Source: Parvibaculum sp. (lineage in GTDB: Bacteria > Pseudomonadota > Alphaproteobacteria > Parvibaculales > Parvibaculaceae). Taken from it: a stretch of DNA of 64,000 nt. Where the stretch lies: positions 1,931,701 to 1,995,700 of the forward strand of contig JAEPQD010000001.1 of assembly GCA_017642695.1 (NCBI GenBank), read 5' to 3'. A program made the translations under genes and the position numbers. Positions within the stretch are counted from its first letter, which is position 1. Each line of letters begins with the position of its first letter. Under the pieces are notes generated by a model that saw nothing but the letters and a program-made list of their open reading frames with translations, ran no database searches and was not told the DNA's origin. This document shows, piece after piece, positions 54,047 to 62,928 of this stretch.

Positions 54047-54807
54047 TGCCGGGCATGTTCGAAGGCAAGGTCGCGCTTGTCACCGGCGCATCGGCTGGTA
54101 TTGGCAAGGCAATGGCGGAAGCCGCTGCGCGGGAAGGTGCCGCGCTCGCGCTCGGCGACGTTGCCGAGGCGGGCGAGGGTGTTGCGGATGCCTTGCGGAA
54201 GAAGGGTGCGAAAGCCTTCTTTCTTCGCACCGACGTCAGGAAGAAGGCGGACGTCGATGCGCTCGTCGCCCGCGCGAAGTCGGAGCTGGGGGCGTCCCCT
54301 ACCGTCGCCTTCGTCAATGCCGGTATCGAGGGCCGCCTCGGTGCGCCCTGGGAAACGACGGAAGACGATTTCACCCGCGTCATCGACACGAACCTCATCG
54401 GCTCTTGGCGCACCATCGCCGCCGTCCTGCCGGGCATGATTGCGGCGGGTGAGGGCGCCATCGTCGCCACCGCCTCCGTCGCCGGTCTCGTTGGCGCGGG
54501 CGGGCTCGCCGCCTATGTCGCGAGCAAGCACGGCGTCGTTGGTCTCGTGAAATCCGTCGCCATCGACGTCGCCAAGTCGGGCATCCGCGTCAACGCGCTT
54601 TGCCCCGGCATGATCGAGACCTCGATGGTCGACCGGCTCGCGGACAGCGCACCGAACTTCCGCGAGAGCCTGCTTGCGCTCAAACCCATGGGCCGCCTCG
54701 GTGTGCCGTCGGAAGCGGCGGAAGCCGCCATCTGGTTAGCCTCGCCCGCCGCGAGCTTCGTCACCGGCCACGCGCTCGCCGTCGACGGCGGCTATGCATC
54801 TCAGTAA
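54046..54807 (+). CDS. Short-chain dehydrogenase/reductase
   Basis: This 253-residue classical SDR oxidises alcohols or reduces ketones with NAD(P). It has the cofactor loop TGASAGIG, the NAG motif (FVNAGIEG), the catalytic Ser in ATASVAGLVG and YxxxK as YVASK, and the C-terminal GMIETSM and VTGHALAVDGGYASQ. The ATG overlaps the previous stop, indicating coupled translation. Its place between a flavoenzyme and an epoxide hydrolase-like gene suggests a diol or alcohol dehydrogenase role, but this is inference. Confidence 0.92.
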   Translation: MPGMFEGKVALVTGASAGIGKAMAEAAAREGAALALGDVAEAGEGVADALRKKGAKAFFLRTDVRKKADVDALVARAKSELGASPTVAFVNAGIEGRLGAPWETTEDDFTRVIDTNLIGSWRTIAAVLPGMIAAGEGAIVATASVAGLVGAGGLAAYVASKHGVVGLVKSVAIDVAKSGIRVNALCPGMIETSMVDRLADSAPNFRESLLALKPMGRLGVPSEAAEAAIWLASPAASFVTGHALAVDGGYASQ

Positions 54808-54831
54808 TCGAACGATCAAGGGAGGAAACAC

Positions 54832-55239
54832 ATGAACACGACAACCGGAACCATGACCGCCGAGGCCTCGAAGAAGGTCGTTGCCGACTTCCTCGGTGCC
54901 TGGCAGAAGCGCGACGTGCCGGGCATCATGGAGTGCTTCACGGACGACGCGGTCTATCACAATGTTCCTGTCGCCCCGATCAAGGGCATCGACGGCATCC
55001 GGGAGATATTCGAGGGCTTTCTCTCGGCCTTTGCCTATGCCGACCTCGAAATCATTCGCATCGCCGCCGAACCCAATCTCGTCTTCGCCGAGCGGGTCGA
55101 TCACTTCCGGCTCCATGACGGCCGGAGCGTCGATCTGCCCGTCAACGGCGTCTTCGAGCTGAGGAACGGCAAGATCTACCGTTTCAGCGATTATTTCGAT
55201 CTCGCCTCCTTCGAGGGGCCGACGGGCCTCAAGCTCTGA
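54832..55239 (+). CDS. Limonene-1,2-epoxide hydrolase-family protein
   Basis: This 135-residue SnoaL-fold protein keeps all positions of the limonene epoxide hydrolase active site: Tyr42 and Asn44 (VYHNVP), Arg88-x-Asp90 (ERVDHF) and Asp120 in SDYFDLASF, with the GVFELRNGKIYRFSDYFDL block aligning closely to the Rhodococcus enzyme as I remember it. These residues act in an Asp-Arg-Asp triad that opens an epoxide with water held by Tyr and Asn. It ends the flavoenzyme/amidohydrolase/SDR cluster. GGAGG precedes the ATG. Relatives also occur as epoxide-opening cyclases in polyether pathways. Confidence 0.88.
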   Translation: MNTTTGTMTAEASKKVVADFLGAWQKRDVPGIMECFTDDAVYHNVPVAPIKGIDGIREIFEGFLSAFAYADLEIIRIAAEPNLVFAERVDHFRLHDGRSVDLPVNGVFELRNGKIYRFSDYFDLASFEGPTGLKL

Positions 55240-55326
55240 ATCGCGAAATTTTCGGCAAAAAGTGAGACTTTCTGCCGGTTGAAGCGTTGTGCACTGCAAG
55301 AGCTTTAACCGGAACAGGAAGATCGC

Positions 55327-57489
55327 ATGTCCGCTCATGACTTTTCCCGCGAGGAAAAGTCGGAAAAGACGGGAGTTCTGAAGCCGTCGCGCAATGTCTG
55401 GCGCGTCGAGAAGGCGGCACGTGCCCGCCTTCTCGTCGACGCCGCGCATTATTTCGAGACCTTGCGCGCGGCGATGAGGAACGCTCGCCATTCGATCCTG
55501 GTCGTCGGCTGGGACATCGACAGCCGCACGCGGCTCGTTGGTCCCTCCGGTAAGGTGGATGATGACCTCCCCGAAACCTTCGGCGAGTTCATCGCCGCTC
55601 TCGCGCGGGAGAATCCGGAACTCGAAATAAAGCTCCTCCTCTGGGATTACTCGGTCATCTACGCGATGGAGCGCGAGTTGCTCCCCGTCGTGCCGCTCCG
55701 CTGGAACACGCCGCGCAACATCGATCTCTGTCTTGACGACGAAATCCCGGTCGGCGCTTCCCATCACCAGAAAATCGTGGTCATCGACGACTGTCTCGCA
55801 TTCAGCGGCGGGCTCGACATCACGGTCCGCCGCTGGGATACCCCGGCGCATGACCCGGCAAACGATCTCCGCGTCGATCCGAGCGACGAGCCGTACAAGC
55901 CGTTCCACGATGTTCAGATGATGGTGGATGGTGACGCGGCCGCCGCGCTCGGCGAACTGGCGCGGAGGCGCTGGCATCGCGCTGCCTGCGAGGAGCTCGC
56001 TCCCGTGCCCGACGCCGGCGACCCCTGGCCGGAAGCTGTCGATCCGCATTTCACCGGCACCACCATCGGCATTGCGCGCACCGAGCCAGCCGTCAATGGC
56101 GGCTCCGCCGTGCGCGAGATCGAGACTCTCTTCCGAGACATGATCGCCGCCGCCGAACGCTGGATCTATATCGAGAACCAGTTTCTAACCTGCACGGAAG
56201 TCGCCCGCGCGCTGGCCGAGCGTCTTGGCGAAAACCCCGATCTCGAGGTACTCCTTGTCGCGCCGAAGACGCATGAAGCGTGGCTCGAGCAGCAAACCAT
56301 GCTCGCCGGCCGCATCCGGTTCATGGAGATCATCCGCCAGGCGGGGGTCGCGGATCGCGTGCGTCTCGTTTATCCCGCCGTCGGTAGGGAAGGCGGGGAT
56401 GTTGATGTCATGGTCCATTCCAAGGTCATGATCGTCGACGATGCGCTGCTGCGCGTCGGCTCGGCCAACCTTTGCAACCGTTCGATGGGCACGGATACCG
56501 AATGCGACCTCGTCATCGAAGCCTCCGATGAGGCTTCTCGCGCAGGCGTGCTCGACGCACTCGGCCGGCTTCTCGGCGAGCATTGTGGCGCCGACCCGGA
56601 AAAGATCGTCGATGTGCTGCGTGAAAGCGGATCGATCTTCACTGCGATGGAGTGCGGTGAGGCAAGTGAGCACCGCCTCCGTCCGATATCCGACGGCGGC
56701 GATCCGCCCGGTGAAGCGTTCACTGCCATTGAATCGATAGCCGACCCCGGCCGCCCCATCGCGTCAGGCGAGCATTTCGCCGATATCGTCGATCTGGGAG
56801 GCGAGGAAAGCCACAGCCGTTTCTCCACCTTCGTCAAGGTCGTGACCGTGGTCCTCTTCATCGTCGCGCTCGGTCTTCTGTGGCGCTACACGCCGCTTTC
56901 CGAATATGCCCAGCCCGACAAGCTGCGTGAGACCTTTGGCGGCATGGCGGACAATCCGTTCGCCGTCATCGCTATCGTTGCGCTCTATGTGATCTCGGGT
57001 TTCTTTGCCTTCCCTGTCACCGTGCTCATTCTCGTCACGGCCGGCACGTTCGGCCTCTGGCCGGGCCTCCTCTATGCGGCTCTGGGTTCCATGTCGAGCG
57101 CGCTCGCAACCTATGGTGCGGGGCGTGGGCTTGGCGCACGTTTCCTGCGCAATCTTATCGGCCCACGGATTAATCGCATCAGCCGTGGCATCGGCGAGCG
57201 CGGCGTTCTCGCCATCGCCACCATCCGCCTCGTTCCCGTCGCTCCCTTCATGCTGGTGAACCTCGTCGCGGGCGCCTTCCGCATTCCCGTCATTGACTAC
57301 ACCTTCGGCACGTTTATCGGCCTTGCACCGGGCATTGTGTTGCTGTCGGTCATGGGCGACCGCGTTTTCGCCATGCTCGAAGATCCATCTCTGATAGATC
57401 TCGCTATCGTGGTTGGCGCCCTCGCGCTCTGGATCGGCTTCGCGTTCGCGCTTCAGAAGCTGATCGCAAGGTGGCGAAAGTCGGACTGA
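55327..57489 (+). CDS. Phospholipase D-like protein fused to a VTT/DedA membrane domain
   Basis: This 720-residue protein has two PLD domains (about residues 25-440) with HKD motifs HHQKIVVID and HSKVMIVDD, followed by a linker and a C-terminal VTT (SNARE-associated, DedA-like) domain (about residues 530-700) with five to six helices, including FPVTVLILVTAGTFGLWPGL and RLVPVAPFMLVNLVAGAFRIP. Cardiolipin synthase or phosphodiesterase activity is likely; the VTT part may scramble lipid. The following gene is an EEP-family protein overlapping the stop, which mirrors the E. coli clsB-ybhP arrangement. Confidence 0.9.
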   Translation: MSAHDFSREEKSEKTGVLKPSRNVWRVEKAARARLLVDAAHYFETLRAAMRNARHSILVVGWDIDSRTRLVGPSGKVDDDLPETFGEFIAALARENPELEIKLLLWDYSVIYAMERELLPVVPLRWNTPRNIDLCLDDEIPVGASHHQKIVVIDDCLAFSGGLDITVRRWDTPAHDPANDLRVDPSDEPYKPFHDVQMMVDGDAAAALGELARRRWHRAACEELAPVPDAGDPWPEAVDPHFTGTTIGIARTEPAVNGGSAVREIETLFRDMIAAAERWIYIENQFLTCTEVARALAERLGENPDLEVLLVAPKTHEAWLEQQTMLAGRIRFMEIIRQAGVADRVRLVYPAVGREGGDVDVMVHSKVMIVDDALLRVGSANLCNRSMGTDTECDLVIEASDEASRAGVLDALGRLLGEHCGADPEKIVDVLRESGSIFTAMECGEASEHRLRPISDGGDPPGEAFTAIESIADPGRPIASGEHFADIVDLGGEESHSRFSTFVKVVTVVLFIVALGLLWRYTPLSEYAQPDKLRETFGGMADNPFAVIAIVALYVISGFFAFPVTVLILVTAGTFGLWPGLLYAALGSMSSALATYGAGRGLGARFLRNLIGPRINRISRGIGERGVLAIATIRLVPVAPFMLVNLVAGAFRIPVIDYTFGTFIGLAPGIVLLSVMGDRVFAMLEDPSLIDLAIVVGALALWIGFAFALQKLIARWRKSD

Positions 57490-58178
57490 TGCCGTCTTCC
57501 CTGCGCCTTCTGAGCTGGAACATTCACGGCGGCATCGGCCCGGATCGTCGCTACGATCTCATGCGCGTCGTCGATCTGGTCGCCCGTCACGATCCGGACA
57601 TTGTCGCCCTGCAGGAAGTCGACTCGCGCGGACGATCTGCCGAAAGCGCTCCTCTACGTTTGCTCAGCGAAGCGCTCGGGGAGCACGCTGCCGAAGCCCG
57701 AACCATCTCCGCGCCGGACGGTCACTATGGCCATGTCGTCATCAGCCGATTTCCTCTGAACCGCATTTGCGTGCACGACCTCTCCTTCGGTGCGCGCGAG
57801 CCGCGATGCGCCATATCCGCGGAAGTGGAAACGCCACAAGGGTCGCTCCGTCTCGTGACTGCGCATCTCGGCCTCAGCATCTGGGAACGTCGCGCGCAGT
57901 CGGCGATGCTCGCTGCTCTCGCGCGGAAAGGCGAAGGGGCCTGTGTCGTCATGGGTGATTTCAACGACTGGTTTTCCTTTGGCTGGGTCCGGCGCCGTCT
58001 GAAGGGTACGCTGCCGGCGCGCACCATGGAGCGGACCTTTCCGTCCGTCTATCCGGTTCTCCGCCTCGATCGCATCTATTGCGGCGCACCCGCCCGCATC
58101 CTCCGCAGCTGGAGCGACACAGACGCGCGCAAAGCATCGGACCATCTGCCCATCATCGCCGACATCGAGATCGGCTAA
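57489..58178 (+). CDS. Endonuclease/exonuclease/phosphatase family protein
   Basis: This 229-residue EEP-fold protein has SWNIHGGIGPDRRYDL, DIVALQEVDSRG, VTAHLGLSIWERRAQ, VMGDFNDW and SDHLPIIADI, matching the metal and catalytic sites of the family (YbhP-like). It likely cleaves a phosphodiester or phosphomonoester of a lipid headgroup rather than DNA, because it overlaps the PLD-VTT gene (ATG on TGATG) as ybhP does with clsB. No signal peptide is visible. It is convergent with the carbamoylputrescine amidase gene, four bases away. Confidence 0.9.
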   Translation: MPSSLRLLSWNIHGGIGPDRRYDLMRVVDLVARHDPDIVALQEVDSRGRSAESAPLRLLSEALGEHAAEARTISAPDGHYGHVVISRFPLNRICVHDLSFGAREPRCAISAEVETPQGSLRLVTAHLGLSIWERRAQSAMLAALARKGEGACVVMGDFNDWFSFGWVRRRLKGTLPARTMERTFPSVYPVLRLDRIYCGAPARILRSWSDTDARKASDHLPIIADIEIG

Positions 58179-58181
58179 CGT

Positions 58182-59054
58182 TCAGCGCCGCTGCGATCCG
58201 TCGAGTGTGAGAATATCCCCATAGAGTTCCGGCCGCCGGTCGCGGAACACACCCCAGGCCACGCGCTGCCGCCTGTTCTGCTCGACGTCGAAACTTGCGA
58301 GGATCACTTCCTCTTCGTGCTCGCTCGCTTCGGCGAGCTTCGCTCCCGTTGCATCGGTGATGAAGGACGAACCGTAAAAGGTGATGGCGCAGCTCGATCC
58401 CTCTTCACGTCCAATCCGGTTCGACGCAACGACAGGGATCAGGTTCGCTGCCGAGTGCCCCTGCATCGTCCTTTGCCAGTGATCGCGGGAATGGATCGTC
58501 TCATCATGCGGCTCCGAACCGATGGCTGTCGGATAGAGCACCACGTCGGCTCCCTTCAGCGTCAATATGCGCGCTGTCTCCGGAAACCACTGGTCCCAGC
58601 AGATCGCGGCGCCGACGCGCCCACGCCGTGTGTTCCAGACGTGGAAACCTGTGTCGCCGGGATTGAAATAGTATTTCTCCCTGTAACCTGGCCCGTCCGG
58701 AATATGCGACTTGCGGTAGATGCCGAGTATCTCGCCACCGTCGATGACGACAAGCGAATTGTATTGCGCGTTGTTCGCCCGCTCATAGATGGAGATGGGG
58801 AGCACGATCTCGTACTTGGCTGAAAGGGAACGAAAATGCTGGACGGCGGGATTGTCGGTCGCGGGACCGGCAAGGTGCAGCAGGTCCGGCTCGGTATCCT
58901 TGCAGAAATAGGGCGTCTCGAAGAGTTCCTGCAGCAGGATCACGCCTGCGCCTCGTTCCGCCGCCGCATGTACGAGCTTCTCGGCGCGCGCTATGTTCTC
59001 GTCCCTGTCCCAGCCGCAAGCCATCTGTGTCGCGGCCACCGTCATCTGTGTCAT
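58182..59054 (-). CDS. aguB: N-carbamoylputrescine amidase
   Basis: This 290-residue nitrilase-family enzyme hydrolyses N-carbamoylputrescine to putrescine, CO2 and ammonia. The triad is in LLQELFETPYFC (Glu), YRKSHIPDGPGY (Lys) and GAAICWDQWFPE (Cys). The segment YREKYYFNPGDTGFHVW is specific for the plant/bacterial AguB group, and YPTAIGSEP and DHWQRTMQGH support it. I choose the ATG at 59054 because GAAGAG lies eight bases upstream; a GTG at 59063 is also in frame. It is divergent from the carbamoyltransferase operon. Confidence 0.93.
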   Translation of the reverse strand: MTQMTVAATQMACGWDRDENIARAEKLVHAAAERGAGVILLQELFETPYFCKDTEPDLLHLAGPATDNPAVQHFRSLSAKYEIVLPISIYERANNAQYNSLVVIDGGEILGIYRKSHIPDGPGYREKYYFNPGDTGFHVWNTRRGRVGAAICWDQWFPETARILTLKGADVVLYPTAIGSEPHDETIHSRDHWQRTMQGHSAANLIPVVASNRIGREEGSSCAITFYGSSFITDATGAKLAEASEHEEEVILASFDVEQNRRQRVAWGVFRDRRPELYGDILTLDGSQRR

Positions 59055-59300
59055 GTCGTACACTCTTCAAAAAGGAGACAAGGTTCAGCAAACGCATATG
59101 GATCGCACTGCAACATAGTCCAGACGCCGATCTTCATGCGTCAGTCATACTGTCGTAAATCCGCTCTCTGGTGAAGAGACGCCACCACCGTAGCTGCCTT
59201 GCTTCAATTTGACGCCGATCAGCCTCATGGACTCACCGTATCGTGACGGCTTTAATCTTGCTGCCTGATCCACTTCAGGTTTGGCAAGGGGGCCTGTTTC

Positions 59301-60302
59301 ATGCTGCGCCATTTCGTCCAGATTCTCGATTTTTCGAGCATCGAATTGCAGAAGATCATGGAGTTGACGGCCCTTCTGAAAAAGGCCGACAAGGAAGGCG
59401 CCTGTCCGCGGCTTCTGCAAGGTGCGTCTCTCGGCATGATCTTCGAGGAGCCCTCGACTCGTACCCGAGTCTCCTTCGAGGTCGCCATGACCAAGCTCGG
59501 CGGCCATGCACTCTATCTCCGTCCTGGCGAAATTCATCTCGGCGCGCGCGAATCGATCGCGGACACGGCCCGCGTCGTTTCCCGCATGGTCGACGTCATC
59601 GAGGCTCGCACCCTGAAGCATCAGACGGTTCTCGACCTTGCGAAATATGCGACCGTTCCCGTCATCAACGGCCTCACCGATTTCAATCACCCGACCCAGG
59701 TTCTCTGCGACGTCTTCACCATGACGGAACATGCCCCGAAGGAGAAGAAGCTCACGGATCTTCATCTGACCTTCGTCGGCGACGCGACGAACGTCTGCGT
59801 CTCGCTGATGTTCATCTGCGCGCGCCTTGGCATCTCCTTCACGCAGGCTGCACCCGCGAAATATCAGGTTTCGGAGGCACACCGCGCGATGGTGAAGGAT
59901 GCGTGCGCGGAATCAGGCGCCACCATCTCTTTCACCGACGATCCCGTCGCTGCCGTGTCCGCCGCCGACTTCATCTATACGGATCTGTGGTGGTGGATCG
60001 GTCAGGAAGACGAGATCCCGGAACGCCGCGCCGCTTTCATGCCGAAATTTCAGGTCAATGCGGACCTTCTCTCGAAGGCGCCCGCTACCGCCCGCTTCAT
60101 GCATTGTCTGCCCGCCTCGCGCGGCGTCGAGGCGACCGACGAGGTTATGGATGGTCCTCAATCCATCATCTACGATCAGTCGGAAAACAGGCTTCATACC
60201 GAGAAAGCGTTGCTTGTCTGGTTCGTGTACCCGCGTCTCAAACGTGCGTCCGATTCCCTGATTGCGCATCATCGCGGTCTCGTCGAGGCATTCCTCGGGT
60301 AA
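59301..60302 (+). CDS. Putrescine carbamoyltransferase
   Basis: This 333-residue enzyme of the aspartate/ornithine carbamoyltransferase family phosphorolyses N-carbamoylputrescine to putrescine and carbamoyl phosphate. Ser52-Thr53-Arg54-Thr55-Arg56 form the carbamoyl phosphate loop, and RPGEIHLGARESIADTARVV, DFNHPTQVLCD and FMHCLPASRGVEATDEVMDG are present. Context (agmatine deiminase and carbamate kinase in the same operon) favours putrescine rather than ornithine as substrate; the local PGEIHLG loop also fits PTC. AAGGGGG precedes the ATG. An ornithine-specific reading cannot be excluded by eye. Confidence 0.88.
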   Translation: MLRHFVQILDFSSIELQKIMELTALLKKADKEGACPRLLQGASLGMIFEEPSTRTRVSFEVAMTKLGGHALYLRPGEIHLGARESIADTARVVSRMVDVIEARTLKHQTVLDLAKYATVPVINGLTDFNHPTQVLCDVFTMTEHAPKEKKLTDLHLTFVGDATNVCVSLMFICARLGISFTQAAPAKYQVSEAHRAMVKDACAESGATISFTDDPVAAVSAADFIYTDLWWWIGQEDEIPERRAAFMPKFQVNADLLSKAPATARFMHCLPASRGVEATDEVMDGPQSIIYDQSENRLHTEKALLVWFVYPRLKRASDSLIAHHRGLVEAFLG

Positions 60303-60366
60303 CCGTGGCGACGGGGCAGGAGATCGGTCGCACTTCATACGAATAATTCTTGAAGGGGGAACGACG

Positions 60367-61767
60367 ATGTCCGATTCCACGGCTGGCCTGCCGCAGCAGC
60401 GGGGCTACAAGAAGGTCCTGCGCGGCTTCGACCTCACGCTTTTCACGGTCTGCGCCATTCTCGTCATCGACCAGCTTGCGGCATCTGCGGCCATCGGCCC
60501 GCAGTCCGTCTTCTGGTGGATATTCACGATGGTGCTGTTCTTCATTCCCTACGGGCTGATCACGGCCGAACTCGGCAGCGCCTATCCCGATCAGGGCGGC
60601 ATCTACGCTTGGGTGCGCCGGGCCTTTGGCCCGCGCTGGGGCGGCCGCACGGCCTGGCTCTGGTGGATCAACGTTGCGCTCTGGCAGCCCTCCGTCTACA
60701 TCCTCTTCGCCGGCATCTTCGCCGCGCTGTTCATGCCCGATCTCGCGCTCTGGCCGCAGATCGCGATCGCCATCGTGCTGACATGGCTGACCGTCTGGAT
60801 CAACATCGTCCGCCTCGACATTGGCAAGTGGGTGCCGAACCTTGGTGCGATCTTCAAGGTCGCAATCATGCTCGTCATCGGCGTGGGCGGCTTCGTCTAT
60901 GCCTCCAACCACGGCGTCGCGAACGAACTCACCCTCTCCAGCATGGCGCCGAGCTGGGGTGCCTCGCTCGCCTTCCTCCCGGTCATCGTCTACAACTTCC
61001 TGGGATTCGAGCTCATGTCGGGAGCAGGCGCGGAGATGGAGAATCCCGCCCGCGATGTCCCTGTGACGATCGCCGTCTCCGGTATCCTCATCGCCGCCTT
61101 CTATCTGTTCGCCACGATCGGCATTCTCATCGCGCTCCCGCTCGACGAGATCGACCTCGTGAGCGGCATCGTGGATACGCTGCGTGTGCTTCTCGGTGAG
61201 GGAGGCGTTGGCGGTGCGTTCGTCGTCGCTCTCGGTCTCATGGCCCTCTATTCCTTCCTCGCCAACATGGTCACCTGGACCATGGGCGCGAACCGGTCGG
61301 CGGCGGAAGCCTCGCTCGACGGCAATCTGCCCCCGATGTTTGCGAAACTCCACGCGGTCCACCGGACACCGGCGAGCGCGGCAATAGTGACCGGTGTGGT
61401 GACGACCGTCGTCATCGTCATCTATGGCCTTCTCGCCGCGGATGCCGAGGATCTCTTCTGGACGCTCTTCGCCTTCTCCTCGATCATCTTTCTGCTGCCG
61501 TACCTCCTGATGTTCGGCGCCTTCCTGAAGTTGCGGAGCATCGACGCTGCGGCTACTCGCCCCTATCGCGTGCCGGGCGGTGCGGGCGGGGCCTGGGCCC
61601 TCGCGGTCGTCTGCATGCTCTTCATCCTGCAGGCGATCGTCTTCTTCATCTATACGCCAGGCGAGTTCGACATGATCTATGCCGGCTCCGTTGCGGCAGG
61701 CGTCCTGGTCACGCTCGCCATAGGCGAAGGTCTGGTCCGGTGGGGAGAGCGCAGGCACGCCCGCTGA
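60367..61767 (+). CDS. APC-family permease, probable agmatine/putrescine antiporter
   Basis: This 466-residue membrane protein has twelve predicted helices of the amino acid-polyamine-organocation fold (GIYAWVRRAFGPRWGGRTAW, PVIVYNFLGFELMSGAGAEM and MGANRSAAEASLDGNLP are typical). It sits between putrescine carbamoyltransferase and agmatine deiminase, as AguD does in the agmatine pathway of Gram-positive bacteria, so agmatine uptake coupled to putrescine export is likely. AAGGGGGAA precedes the ATG at 60367. The open frame upstream to 60262 is non-coding. Confidence 0.87.
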   Translation: MSDSTAGLPQQRGYKKVLRGFDLTLFTVCAILVIDQLAASAAIGPQSVFWWIFTMVLFFIPYGLITAELGSAYPDQGGIYAWVRRAFGPRWGGRTAWLWWINVALWQPSVYILFAGIFAALFMPDLALWPQIAIAIVLTWLTVWINIVRLDIGKWVPNLGAIFKVAIMLVIGVGGFVYASNHGVANELTLSSMAPSWGASLAFLPVIVYNFLGFELMSGAGAEMENPARDVPVTIAVSGILIAAFYLFATIGILIALPLDEIDLVSGIVDTLRVLLGEGGVGGAFVVALGLMALYSFLANMVTWTMGANRSAAEASLDGNLPPMFAKLHAVHRTPASAAIVTGVVTTVVIVIYGLLAADAEDLFWTLFAFSSIIFLLPYLLMFGAFLKLRSIDAAATRPYRVPGGAGGAWALAVVCMLFILQAIVFFIYTPGEFDMIYAGSVAAGVLVTLAIGEGLVRWGERRHAR

Positions 61768-61821
61768 GCAATCTCGGGCGGCGGCGCGGGGTCCGTCCCG
61801 CCGCCCCTTTCGGAGTTTCCC

Positions 61822-62925
61822 ATGGTACGAAAGCTCGAAACGCTACCCCGGACGGACGGATATCGCATGCCGGCCGAATTCGAGCCGCATGCCGGTACAT
61901 GGATGCTCTGGCCCGAACGGCCGGACAACTGGCGCCTCGGCGCGAAGCCTGCCCAGCATGCCTTCGTTGCCGTCGCGCAAGCCATTGCGCGCGGCGAGCC
62001 GGTGACCGTCGGTGCATCGCCGCGCCAGTTCGCGAATGCGCGCGCCATGCTTCCGCCTCCCATCCGCGTCGTCGAACTGTCGAACAATGATTCATGGATG
62101 CGCGACTGCGGCCCGACTTTCGTCGTGGACGGGAAGGGCGGGGTGCGCGCCGTCGACTGGGTCTTCAATGCCTGGGGCGGCCTCGAGGGTGGCCTTTACT
62201 TTCCGTGGGACCAGGACGATCTCGTCGCGTCCAAGGTGGCGGAGGTCGAGCGTGTGGATCGTTACCGTGCGCCCATCGTGCTCGAGGGCGGTTCCATCCA
62301 TGTCGACGGCGAAGGCACGCTGCTGACGACCGAGGAATGTCTTCTCAACCCCAACCGGAATCCCGGCCTCTCCCGCGCCGGGATCGAGCAGGTTCTTGCC
62401 GACTACCTCGCTATCGAGAAAACGGTGTGGCTCGGCCCCGGTGTTGTCGATGACGAAACCAGCGGTCACATAGACAATCTCTGCTGTTTCGTGCGCCCCG
62501 GCGTCGTCGCACTCACCTGGACCGATGACAAGGCCGATCCGCAATACGACATTTCGCACGATGCCTTCGAACGCCTTTCCGCCGCTACGGACGCGCGTGG
62601 AAGGCGTTTCGAAATTCACAAGCTCCACCAGCCGGGACCGCTCCATCTCACGGAGGAGGAGAGCCGCGGCATCGATGCGGTCGAGGGCACGCAGCCGCGC
62701 CTCGCCGGCGCCCGCCTTGCCGCCTCCTACGTCAATTTCTACATCGCCAACGGCGTGGTCGCCGTACCCGTCTTCGACGACCCGCATGACGGTGAAGCCA
62801 TCGAAAGGATCGCCCGGCTCTTTCCCGGCCGCACGGTTGTCCCCGTTCCCGCGCGTGAAATCCTGCTCGGCGGCGGCAACATCCACTGCATCACCCAGCA
62901 GCAGCCCGCGCCGCGGGGTGCCTGA
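61822..62925 (+). CDS. aguA: Agmatine deiminase
   Basis: This 367-residue pentein-fold enzyme converts agmatine to N-carbamoylputrescine and ammonia. It begins [20 protein letters not shown], has [45 protein letters not shown] and ends with the catalytic Cys356 in [13 protein letters not shown], all AguA hallmarks. Length is normal. It lies 54 bases after the antiporter gene and four bases before carbamate kinase. With the neighbouring genes it completes the deiminase pathway. Confidence 0.95.
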   Translation: MVRKLETLPRTDGYRMPAEFEPHAGTWMLWPERPDNWRLGAKPAQHAFVAVAQAIARGEPVTVGASPRQFANARAMLPPPIRVVELSNNDSWMRDCGPTFVVDGKGGVRAVDWVFNAWGGLEGGLYFPWDQDDLVASKVAEVERVDRYRAPIVLEGGSIHVDGEGTLLTTEECLLNPNRNPGLSRAGIEQVLADYLAIEKTVWLGPGVVDDETSGHIDNLCCFVRPGVVALTWTDDKADPQYDISHDAFERLSAATDARGRRFEIHKLHQPGPLHLTEEESRGIDAVEGTQPRLAGARLAASYVNFYIANGVVAVPVFDDPHDGEAIERIARLFPGRTVVPVPAREILLGGGNIHCITQQQPAPRGA

Positions 62926-62928
62926 GCC

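Noticed and set aside
60238..61758. Long antisense frame across the permease gene
   Set aside because: It mirrors a hydrophobic coding region, giving a highly charged translation typical of a shadow frame.
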